NCBI RefSeq assembly: GCF_000003815.2
Contig: NC_049985.1
Coordinates: forward strand, 20,281,420-20,345,419
Length of the DNA: 64,000 nucleotides
Direction of reading: 5' to 3'
From: Branchiostoma floridae
Lineage: Eukaryota; Chordata; Leptocardii; Amphioxiformes; Branchiostomatidae
Shown one piece after another: positions 50,476 to 62,100 of this stretch; the first letter of the stretch is position 1; each line of letters opens with the position of its first letter. A program made the position numbers and the translations under genes. Under the pieces are notes generated by a model. It searched no databases. It saw nothing but the letters and a program-made list of their open reading frames with translations, and had not been told where the DNA came from.

Positions 50476-52001
50476 CACCTGTTGGTATGCCATACTATGT
50501 GTTATTAGTCCTATGTTCAACCTTCCTGATCACTTAGATTTCATTCTTTTTTATCCCCTCGCTCGCATCAGTTTTGGAGTTCCCAGAGCATGTCATCCAT
50601 ACAATCAAATCAACATGGCCTTAGTTGAAATTTGGCACAAAGGTAAAGGCATATATACTCTCAAGATTGAAACTTAATTGTTGTCCAGCTTAATATGGGT
50701 GACTGAGTTGTTTTTATGATGACCACACCCTTGTAAGTCCATTGGAAGAGCAGTTCAAGGGAAGTTCAATATTAATCAACGTGCAATTAAGAATCTCCCT
50801 GACTCACTTTTAGCTATTGTAGGAGACTAAACCTGCAGAAAATGCATCAACTGCTGCTTTTCTCTGTAAGTATAAGCCATATGCTTATTTTCAACTTTGA
50901 AATCCAACCAGTTTTTCTTTATTTGTTGCTGGAGAACCGCTAGGTATGAGTGGGATTCAGAGCGGTCCTGGATCTATATTGTTCGTGTTGATTAAAACAT
51001 TTTGCAGACTACTTTCCAATTATTAAGAGGAATCAAAATAAGCACACTTCTTTAGTTCTTAGTATAAAGATTGAAATACTTCAGAAAACCAGCGCTTGCC
51101 AATTGAAGGAAAATCCATCAAAACACCAGTTCAGCAAAAAAGCAACTCTAGAAGCTAGCTGCAGTGAATGTTCTATGAAATCACAGAGTACAATTGAAAG
51201 TAAGTGTGATAGCACAATATTCTGTACGTTGAGCCATGATCTGGTGTTATAATGTTGACTTAGATCCAGTTTACACAGCTTTAGGGCCACTATAAATAGT
51301 CTCCACCTGAAACTAGGTAGCACCCAGTTCAACCTGAGTTAGAAACTAGGTCTGTACCACAACTGGGCAGCTATATCGAACCCTGGTATACACTACCAAG
51401 GGCGTTATAATGTCCTTGACACTACATACTGGACCACAACCCAATTTTAAAAAGCAAAAAAAATAGGTGCAGAACAAAATAAACATCAACTAATATTAAA
51501 TAATATAAAATAACATAATATTAAATGGCACCATAATAGTTTTTAAGTCTTCTAACGCCTACCCAGCTGAAGTCTGGCAACAACATTTCACAAATTCATT
51601 GGAATCTTCACAATGGAAAAAATGCTACCGATTGAAATTACACATCAAAACCCAGTGTGCTATGCCCTACATTTGTACAATGTACTTAAATGTTGTTGCT
51701 TCCATGTAAAGATGCTAAAACAATTTCAGCCAAAAGTTTAAACACAACTGTCATCAACAGAGCTACAGTAACATCACAGTAATTGAAAAAGGTTGCACAT
51801 TTTGGTCTTAACAATAATGTGCAGAAAAAGTTAAACTCATGGTTCATGAAAGGTTCTCCACAGGTGCATAAGCTTGGTACAGTAACACAATGTCCCTGCT
51901 ATATGTTCTACATTATGCAACTCAGACTCCTTTGCAATGTAGATAGAAAATATGTAAAAGTTTAAAAATCTTTACATTACACAGTTCCAAGCTGAAAGTT
52001 A
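50476..52001. other. Intergenic stretch, nothing recognised
   Basis: AT-rich, no credible ORF, RNA or repeat family identified. Confidence 0.45.
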
Positions 52002-52644
52002 CAGGGCTCGAAATACCACCTGCATATACAAGGTTGTGCATGTGGTGTAAGTCCTTTCAGACTAAACTTCCACCAGAGCAAGTTGCTTTTATCCACTGTT
52101 ACCTGACATTAGAGAAAGCTCACACACACCAAAAATATTGTCTGTCCTTGAAAGGTAAAAGAAAATAACCCTGAATTAAAAAAAAAAACAAGCCTAAATT
52201 TGTTCATTGAGGTTGGACATCTAGGTAACAATATTAAAAGACAATTCCATCTCTACAGTTCCTTAGGTGTTATCTTATCATATAAAATATCCAAACATGA
52301 TTTGCATAGGATTTATATCTTAATTAAGTTGTTCCACTTCATTATTTTAGTGATGGAAAAGAATAGTGATGGATGTCACTTGAGGCATTCGGAACAAATC
52401 TCTGACATATCTAGTTGTAGACATTGAATTGTCTTTAACTGAGCCTAAAGTCACCTCTTTATTAAACGCTTTGTACAATCTAAAACCAACAATAAAATGT
52501 GGTACAGAAAAAATCCAAACATGTGGTCTTTATGTATCCCCTATAGCCCACTACTTATGGCTGTGCAAGTAATTTTCTTTTTGTGCAAGTTTTGGCTCAA
52601 CTTGCACCAGTGCAAGCTCACCCAAAAGTGTATTTCGAGCCCTG
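52002..52644. mobile_element. CAGGGCTCGAAAT TIR element, copy D
   Basis: 643 bp, ends CAGGGCTCGAAATACC and GTATTTCGAGCCCTG. Flank AAGTTA on both sides (51996-52001 and 52645-52650), a 6-bp duplication or 5 plus a chance base. Largest of the four copies. Confidence 0.85.
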
Positions 52645-53700
52645 AAGTTATAAGTCATTAGATTTAGAATGATGTGGCTGCACTATGTACACCCCAGTAG
52701 GCTTTGTGCATTTTGCAAAGGCTCAAAGGGGTAAAAGCAATTTTTCACTTGCAACTGGGTGTCCAGACCTAATTCATCTCAAGCTTTACTTTTAACAGCT
52801 AAACCAACAAATTAGGCTAACTACTTCTGTGTAATTTAAGTTGAAAGGCCAAAATCTATCATACACATGCACGCATTTTGAAAGAACCTGGTGCTTGAAA
52901 AAGGAAAACAGTATGACATAATGTCATTCCAAGACAGACACTGCAATAATTATCTATAGAATCAACTTGGTTGGAATGAAAAAAGATGCTGAGACTTCCC
53001 AGCTTGCGTCAAAAGCTGGTGGAAACCTTCCAACATCCTATTTTGCACATGTCCAGCATGTTTTCCAGGACTTTAAATACTCTAAGGTTGGCTCAACGTA
53101 TGTCAACATTTAGTACACAAAAGTTCAGTTCATCCTCAAAAGACTTGAGGTTTTCCAAGGTCAAAGTCAGGCATGGCTTAAACTTTTCATCAGTATCCTA
53201 TATAGATCATTCTTTTGCTATTTGCACACACCAAAACTCAATCAATTTACTGTGCAAAGAACTGGCCAATAAACATTTGCTAACAGAGAGTGAGCAGAAT
53301 CAACTACTAGTACTTTTCCTACACCCAAACCTTGACTATTACTGCTTTTAGAAAATATATAGTATTATATACATGTGTATGGTGCATCGAACCCCCTCCT
53401 CTGTAAGTGTCCAAGCACAGATAGTCATTCATAGAGTGCTGCCTTAAAAAATAGCTATTAGGTACTACTTAATAATAGTTTTTTGTACCTGGACATTTGC
53501 TACAAGGTTGCTAGTTAGGAACACTGACTAGCAAACATCAACCAAAAACACTGAACCTTTTTGGTCAGCTGTACTTAATGCACTATCTCTAACAAGCAGT
53601 GTTTTGCAGTTAATAATATGCAGATATGTGGCTAAGGTGAAGATTATTAGCAGATCATCTTATGAATGATTGTCAACACATCAAAGTTGAAGGTGCAGGC

Positions 53701-54133
53701 TAGGGCTGGGTATCGGTACAGCGTACCAGTACAAAACCATTTTTTCTTATTGGACTGGTCCAGGAAAACCGGACCTGAAAAAAATAGGTGGACCAGATGT
53801 TGGACCGATTGGAAAATGAACTGATTATATGATCAGGCATTTACACGTTTTCATGCTTGCAGGTGGAAGAAAATAACAAAAGTGAAGTAGAGAAGATTTT
53901 ATAGTCATTTCTACCAAGTTTTACAGTCAATCGTACAGGTGCAGTTTGTGTTGTTGGATTTTAAAACGCCATTTTGAGTCGAATACTCCACCAAACAGAT
54001 TTCTTTGTAGTGAAATGGACCATTGGTATGAGTCATACTGAATCAGGTCCAGGTTCAGGTCTGGACCTGGACCTGATCCTTTGGACCTGAACCGGACCTG
54101 GACCTGAATTTTCTGTACCGGTACCCACCCCTA
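53701..54133. mobile_element. hAT-like MITE with TAGGG ends and 8-bp target duplication
   Basis: 433 bp, ends TAGGGCTGGGTATCGGTAC and GTACCGGTACCCACCCCTA. Perfect 8-bp target duplication GTGCAGGC (53693-53700 and 54134-54141). It lies about 220 bp past the ADCY9 stop, so it may sit in that gene's 3' UTR. Confidence 0.9.
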
Positions 54134-54354
54134 GTGCAGGCTATTTTGTACATACAGCACCATCTATACCATTCCCATACAAGTAGACAAGAAAACCACA
54201 ATCACCAATGTATGACACCTGCAGCAGGGACTCAATCACCAAGCTAACGGAAAGTTTAGTTAGTAATTATATATTTTCCAATGTAAAAGGCACTTCTACA
54301 TGATCTATTAATGACTTACTCCACTGATAATCTGAGGCTGGCTGAGTTGTCCCC

Positions 54355-56100
54355 TCAACATTGGACACTATCGTGTTTTTTCACCAGCAGGTACGTCATC
54401 ATGTTGCCAATTCCCTTCACGGAGACATCATGCCTGGGTTCAAACTCGTAGTACTTCTGCATGACCTTGGCGGACTGTTCGCTGACCTGGATGCGGCCGT
54501 TGATTCCTGTGCTGTCCATTCGGCTTGCTACGTTGACGGTGAGGCCCCAGATGTCATAGAGCAGCTTGGTCGTGCCGATGACCCCGGCCGTTAGTAGCCC
54601 GTGGTTGTAACCTATCCTCAGGATGAAATGGAAGCCCAGCATGTCCTCATTGAACTTGTTGATGACCTTCTGCATGTCCAGGGCAAAATCCATGAGAACG
54701 ATGAGGTGTTTGTCAGGGTTCTCCCGATCCTTCTGACTCTCTGGACTGAGTCCCGATGCAGCCATAAAGGTGCTGCCAATTGTCTTAATTTTCTCAATGT
54801 GCCTGGCATATTCTTCCTTCTGCAAAAGGTCGTCAAAGTCACTGAAGATTTCATTTAAGACACGGATACATTCCTTCCCACCTTCGAAGCTTTCCTCATA
54901 GAAGTCGTTAAAGTTCACGATGGTGGCAAAGATAACAGCGACAGATGAATGGTTCTGTGAATACTTCTGGGTCACCTTCAGGGTGTCGGCCACATGGGTG
55001 GGCAGGATGTTTCCAAGCAGCCAATCAGCCTGCTCCTTTTCTATCTGGCTTCGTTTTCTGTCAGTGTCAGCGCCGATTTTCCCGTGGTAGGTCAACTTGT
55101 TGCTGACTTCAAACTCGCGGTTCAAGAAGATGATGAGGATGATTAACAACCCCACATCGATGATTATCTCATATTCAAAGAAGACTCTTGAGGCTGTGGG
55201 GGAGGGGGTCTCTGTGGTGTTGGCCATTACGGTGGGGATGATGTTATCCAGTCCGTCCATGCAGACGTCAATGTTGACGTTGACAAGGATGATCAAGATT
55301 ATCCCCACAATCAGAACCAGAGCTGTTTTCATCCAGGAGCTAAGCTGGGTAAAGTTGGTATAGTGCAGGAGGGCCACAGACATGAGATAGTACTGCAGAC
55401 CTGGCTCGAGCTTGCAGACCATGTTGCAGTAAACTGCTGCCACTGGAAGACTGATGAGAATGGCTCCATACAGCTGCCGTGAAACCCACCGCGAGAAGAA
55501 CTGTGACATCTGCTGGGAGCATTCCGAAAGGTACCCCATGTAGAAGGCCTCTCGGGTGTATGCCACCAGAGTCACCACTTTGATAATGGCTGCCAGGATG
55601 AACACCACTATCCACGCGACATTGGGGGGATGGAACAACAGGAAGCAGCCAATGGAAATCATGGTGAATACAACAAATGAAACCACGACGTCCAGGAACA
55701 TGTTAAATCGTGGGAGGGCACAGGTTTGAACAGCGTTTGGATTGTTACCTTCATCCTCCATCTCTGCGGCGTAGTGATCGCGGAATCGCATTTCCAATTC
55801 TGGGTCCAGGAAGTTGAGAGAGAACATGTTGATAGGCGGTTTGAAGAAGTAATCTGACATGTACGGATCACTGCGGATGTTCTCGATGAGGTTCTTGTCC
55901 GTTCGCTCTCGAATTTGGTGAAACTGTGTCAATGTTTGGTTGAGTGGCGAGATGACCTGGTCGATGAACAGTGCACAGCTGCTCTCCCTCTGGCGCTCGG
56001 CCACCATTGAAGCCACAGACTGCTGGCTTGAGCTGAACTGCTGGTCACTGATGCCACTGGACGGTTGACCATTCTCCTGGGATGGTGACTTCCCCGTCAT
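54355..56100 (-). CDS. ADCY9: ADCY9 last exon (M2 membrane domain and C2 catalytic domain)
   Basis: 1746 bp with TGA at 54355-54357. Acceptor GCTTTGTTTGATAG directly before an ATG. About six membrane helices (for example FLDVVVSFVVFTMISIGCFL, WIVVFILAAIIKVVTLV, LVLIVGIILIILVNV, IIIDVGLLIILIIFL), then QADWLLGNILPTHVADTLKV and the cyclase C2 fold. ATP-site residues visible: Lys in EKIKTIGSTFMAASG, Asp in LLYDIW, Asn and Arg in NVASRM. WGLTVN replaces the usual WGDTVN or WGNTVN; this position varies in the family. Confidence 0.95.
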   Translation of the reverse strand: MTGKSPSQENGQPSSGISDQQFSSSQQSVASMVAERQRESSCALFIDQVISPLNQTLTQFHQIRERTDKNLIENIRSDPYMSDYFFKPPINMFSLNFLDPELEMRFRDHYAAEMEDEGNNPNAVQTCALPRFNMFLDVVVSFVVFTMISIGCFLLFHPPNVAWIVVFILAAIIKVVTLVAYTREAFYMGYLSECSQQMSQFFSRWVSRQLYGAILISLPVAAVYCNMVCKLEPGLQYYLMSVALLHYTNFTQLSSWMKTALVLIVGIILIILVNVNIDVCMDGLDNIIPTVMANTTETPSPTASRVFFEYEIIIDVGLLIILIIFLNREFEVSNKLTYHGKIGADTDRKRSQIEKEQADWLLGNILPTHVADTLKVTQKYSQNHSSVAVIFATIVNFNDFYEESFEGGKECIRVLNEIFSDFDDLLQKEEYARHIEKIKTIGSTFMAASGLSPESQKDRENPDKHLIVLMDFALDMQKVINKFNEDMLGFHFILRIGYNHGLLTAGVIGTTKLLYDIWGLTVNVASRMDSTGINGRIQVSEQSAKVMQKYYEFEPRHDVSVKGIGNMMTYLLVKKHDSVQC

Positions 56101-59100
56101 CTATCAAACAAAGCATAGATCCAAACCTTCTGATTCATTACTTCTCATCAATTCTACAACCTATTTGGTGTACATGTATTCTATTAATTTTTACAGGTTC
56201 AAAATAGTACTATCACATACATAATTACATCATAATGTAGTTGCTTTGAAATTTCTTTTCAGTTTTAGGACCATTATAATCAGGTTTTCTGACATTTAAG
56301 AAAAAAATGAAGGCAAACAGCAAGCTGCAAACTGAAGTGTCAAGTACTGGAACTGTGAAGTCAACTATTTATAATTGAAAATATACAGATTTCAACAGTA
56401 TCACAACCTAAGATAAACATATCCCTATGTTTACACATGTACATTTTACTTTTTCTTTACCTGTTGAAAGTGTTTAATGGTAATGTAATATGGTAAATCC
56501 AGTACAAGGGACTTCATGGCATGCAAAGTACTATCTAAAGTTTGCAGTGCTTACAGAGGCTATCTAATCACAATGGTAGAAACAATTTTGTGTTACCACT
56601 GGGTCTGTGTACATGTTGTAGCCTTACCTGTTGTTCTATCCGGTTTGTAACCATCTGTGTACGTAGACTGGACTTCCTGCTACCACTGCCCATGCCGGGT
56701 GGGTACAGCCTGTTGCCATAGGAACCAGTGACTGGTAGGGAGTGGATGCTGTCCCTAAAGAACAAAAATGGGAAATGTTAAATCGTTGTCCGCCCAAAAT
56801 CCAACAAGAGATGTTCAGCTCGACTCCTGAAAATGTTACTCTTGACCATCTAGAAGTGCCAAATCTATTTAAACTCAAAGTACATTGTATTATGATCTAT
56901 TGAACTAGTTAAACTGTAATTTCCAACACAAAAATTGACTGAACAGCACCAGTCTTGTCAAGGAATTAACAATTCACATAGAATCACAAGGTCATTGGGT
57001 CTCACTGAACAAACTTTAGTAGAAATCTTGGACATAGAGCCAGACTTTTTTGCTACAGGGATCAAAGAAGCCCAGCTTTACAACCATCTCTGAACAGAGA
57101 CGGTGGGCGCAATAGACTTCCTGCAACCTCTGATCCACTACTTACTGAGTCATGCGTTCTATCTGCAAAATGTGACATCACGACAGCAGTATATTGTTCA
57201 TTCCTTGACAAAGACTGGAGTCCAATTTTTGTGTTGAAAATTACAATTTAACTAGTTCAATAATGACTTCTACTAACGCAGATGAACTTTCAAGTTAAGT
57301 ATTATGATCTAATCATAATTGAAAACTGTTGATTGTTCCATATAAAACCTTGCCAAGACACATTCAACATTTTTGCAAGTAGTACTGTAGTATTATGTGG
57401 TTATTGTTGTTCTTCCTTCGATGCCTCTCAAAATTATCTTGTTCTTGTCGTAATTGAAAAATTAGAATTGACAATGAATGAGCTTTAAGGCAGAGGCTTT
57501 TCCGGACCACTTCTACATACATGTGTATTACTATCCAAGGCAGCGCTGCATGATGTTACAGATACTTTCATTACGTACCATATTTCTTGTAATAAAGTGC
57601 GCACCCCCGATTTGGAACTCGTTGCAAACAATTTCATGCGAGCTGAGATAGTCGGCAGAAAAAACACAATGAAGCAAGCACCTCTTTTTTGGCAGCGGCT
57701 GCACCGAACATACCCTTAAGCAGCGCTGCACCCTTTGATGTTTTTGTTATGTCACACCTACTCTCACCTCTCAAATAGAAGTACCCCCTGGAATAAAAGT
57801 ACCCCCCGGAAAAATCTTTGAAACCTAATAAAAGTACCCCTTGGAATATAAGTACTGTACCTCCCGGAAAAATATCAAATTGACATGTAAACTGCGTCCA
57901 TACTTCTGTCCAAGGCAAGTCAAGATAATAAGCAGGTAGGTCCTTTTCATTTATCAATCCCTGAGTACCATATCAGTTAATTGTATTAACAATGAACAGA
58001 ATAACTACAGATATCTTGTTTGAATTATCATCTTTTCACCATTTTGTAATAAAAAAATTGATTATTTTCTTGAAAAATTGGGCATAGGTTCCCCGCTATG
58101 ACCCCTAATTACCGGGGGCAACGGTGCTTTCAAATTCAACAAGTGAAAATGTACATGATACATAGGCATTTTCTACTTGGAACTTGAAGCAAATGACCAA
58201 AGAAAATTGCTACTTTAATATAGTTTCAGACATATAATAAAAATCATTAGATAGCTGTACTCAACCAAATTTTCTTTCGACAATTACCCCCACATTAAAA
58301 CCCCCCATATTAAAACACATATGAACACCCCCAAAATTAACAAAATACTGTTTTGTCCATAAACTCCTATTCAAAAGTGCCGAAAACAAAGTTTTTTCGG
58401 ATGCCGATTTCCCGCGGTTCGGCCCATAGTAAACACTAAACATGCTGCACATACTAACATGTTACAGATTAACTGGTGACACTAGAAACAGCTAAATTGA
58501 TAAAATCTTACGGTTATTTCTGAAAATCAACACTTAAGTGGCCTTCATAAGTGGCCTTCTATGTCCATCGTTACCCCGAAATAAAATGATTTTTACCGTA
58601 ATTTTACGCGTTTATGGCATGATTTTAATGATCCGAATCTTCCGCCCACGCAACAAGGTGCTAGTTTTACTGTCACCGCGAGTTAAAATGGTGGCTGTTT
58701 CGATCAAGTTTCGAGCTGTTTTTACCGGCGAATTTCTACCGTTTTGGAGAATTTGCGGCCTCAAAACTCATATCACGAGGGAGCCAAAGTTCTAGTTGTT
58801 GTTTTTACGTCCAACAGTTCTTATGTGAACGAATGATTCTTCCGTTCGTTGCCGATAGCGCGCTTGAAACACGGCCGGAAATTCCCCGTGCACCATGTGC
58901 TGGTATGACGTTTTCTGATCAAATTGTTTTGGTTTACGATGTAAACAGAGTTTGTCAAAGTTGTTTAAATAAAAATTGTGTTTCGAAACGTCAGTTTGGG
59001 GTCTTATTTTCCCCCAATAACATCATTTACTTTGTAGCGTTATAGCGAGATCGACCGATATGTTACGAGTACCGCGGCTCCAAACCGCTAACGTTAGGAT

Positions 59101-62100
59101 ATTTGGCTCATAGCGGCAGGAAATCCGCGCCACGTCCTAAAAATAGTGAATTATGAGCAAAAATACCGCGAAAATATGGGCAGAAAACCCACATTTATCA
59201 TATTTCTGGGTCCCTGGTTAGTAAAGAAAGCCCCAATTTGAAAAAAAAATAAACGTACCGTCTAAAATAAGGACGTACCGAGTGGATTTTGAGGCGGAAA
59301 AAAAAAAACGTACCGGTACGTTTATTTGAGAGGTGAGAGTAATGTTCAGCCACAAAATCTTTAAGGAAAATGTTACCATGATTTTTCTCGAGAAAAAACT
59401 CATTAAAGTGCGCAATTGGACTTTGGTTTTGACCTACTAGTCTTAAGCACCAAATTTGTAGCCTGGGTACCATCCGGAAAGCAGTTCGCTCAGGCGTTCA
59501 TTATATACTATATACAGTCGCTTCTAGCTCTGACATTCATTATACACTATTACAGTCACTTCTCTGTGTTTCCAGAAGCGAACATAGGAGCTAACTACTA
59601 TCCGGATGGTACCCAGGCTACCAAATTTGAAGTTCAGATGTAGAAAAGGGCATGCTTTATAACAAGAAATACAGCATATGTACATCATTCAGTATCAGAG
59701 CTATTACTGATACATGTATTAATAAAGACATTATGACACAACGATTTTAAAAAAAAGAGTGAGAATTGCCCAACTCAATTTGCAGCATATTTGAAAATGT
59801 TGCAGGGTTCTTCATATAGTGGGAGTTTTGTTTTTGTTTTGACGAGTAAAACGCTAAATCATATACATACGGAAACCCATGTCGCTTTCAGCACACTTCC
59901 ATCCTGATCGAAACCCAGGAAGAATGCTGGGGCACAATGTTTCATTACGACTGAAATGCATTTTTGCTCTGTGACCGGGGGGTAACCTCCGGCGACAGAG
60001 TTTTGTTTTGTACAATGTGATGAGTGTTCACATCATCTGTATGTTCCCTTTGCCGCATTCGTATGTAGACTGGCATGTCCTCTGCACACAGCTGCATAAT
60101 GCATTTTTATCGATGTAATAATTTCAGAAATCACCCCAACCAGATGTCCACAAACAGACGTTAGAGCCTAGCTTCCAAGCACCTTTACCATCAGTGCCAA
60201 TATTACAATAAACAAGTACTACATACTTTGTCCTACCATTAGGGCTTGACGTTGACGAGAATGATCAAGATTATCCCCACAATCAGAACCATGTATTTGT
60301 TTTCATTTGGTTTTTGCTAGCAGATTAATTGTATGATTTTGACTAATTTCTTTATGATCTGTAGATCATGTTTAGTTTTGTCTAATTCCAGTTTTTGATG
60401 ATAAGATCAATTGTAACGTTATGATGATCACTGACTTATATTATTTTTACTTGGTTTATTATTGTTTGATGTATAATCTTCATATCCATTTAATTGTACT
60501 ATGATTTGTAAATTTTGACAGGGGAAGAGTTTGTATAAGCCACATGGCTTTTTTCTCCCCCCTTGCACGTTCTGTTGTTTTCTATAATATTCTGTATGTT
60601 ATCATTTTTTAATGTGCAAAATAAAAAGGTTTGTGATGAGTCCCAAATTGGGATTGCACACTTGAATTGGGGTGTGTCCTTTATAACAAGGAATACGGCA
60701 ATGCCTGTCAAACTTTAGATGAGTTGTTTTGTGGTGAATCCAGGATTCCTGCACTTCACAGAGTTGCATTTGGTCTGAAAATGTTCCTTAGCTTCTCACT
60801 TGTTGTGACATTGAAAAACAGTCACCAAATACATTGGTAGGAAAACTGCTGAGAATAATGTCTTCACACTCTTTTCTTGGTGCCACCCAAAAAATTTTCC
60901 ATGCAGATGCATAAACTGAAAAATGGAAATCAAAGCCAGATATCATCTTCACGAGTGGGTGGCCGCGCCTGCATATCACTTGGAGGACCACTGCTATCAA
61001 ATATCCGTCAACGTGTTTGACATCAAGCTTCTGGGGGGCTGGAACTGTTGGGACGGTTTGCAATTTAGTTTGGTTTATATTTACCAAATTACAACATATT
61101 TGACCAAAAAATGAGCCAAGAGCATTACTTTTTGACTCACCCTTGTCGGACAGTCAATGCCCACTTTGCTGAGGGTCTCCATTAATAAGACCTCCTTGAA
61201 AAAGGTTCTATTGTTGTTATTTCATATTAGACAGAAGGGGGAAATCCCAAAATCTTATAAATAAGTAAACAGAACAGCAAAATTCGTATTAAAAGACAAA
61301 GTAGAAAATTGAAAATTCTTGACAGATGTAGAGGATTTCAGACCCATAAGAGAAAAAGGGGCAGCACACTGGAAAACCAAAACATACAAAATGTAATAAA
61401 AGAGGCAGGTAAAAAATATCTTTTCTGAATGCTCTGTCCAGAGAAAATTTTGTGATCATCGTCAGTTCAAGCAGTTCACCTGCACCAAGTCCGAGTTTTC
61501 TCGCTGATGCCAAAATGAATATGTACGTATAGAGTTTTCAGCCTTTTCCTTGACAGTATGTGCAGTTACTGGACTGCAAATAAGGTTCTCTGCTACATCA
61601 GATTCTCCACAATATGGATGACAACACGACAATACAGCAGGCACAGCAAAATCCATCTAACAATCACAATCTACCAGCACGATCACAGCAGGAGGATCAC
61701 TTGGAAGGGAAAGTGAAGAAAAGATACAGATCATAAGACTGTTTGTGTTAGATTAGTGGACCTACACACTCAACAATCTGGGTGGTACACATACGGAGTC
61801 AAATTTCTGTGATCAAGTAAAGGCAGCCAGATCTGCTCGTCTTCTGTGTGACATGTGGCCGCAACGCACATTGTGTCTTCCCCATGCAGACTCGCACCAT
61901 TCCTGCAATGGCACGTGGGGTTCATGCATGTGATTGTGGTGTTAATACAGTATCTCTGGAACCCCAAAAGCTTGAACATTAAGCAAGCAGCTGGGAACTC
62001 TGTGACTGCAAATATCGAGCAGTCATGGGGATTTGTAAGTGTCTTGTATGAATCAATAATGTAACATGAGCATCTCTAGAAATAAGGGTACATGCACAGT

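Noticed and set aside
54520-54560. WGLTVN in ADCY9 as a loss-of-function change
   Set aside because: The third position of this motif varies across adenylyl cyclases and the key Asp, Asn and Arg are intact.
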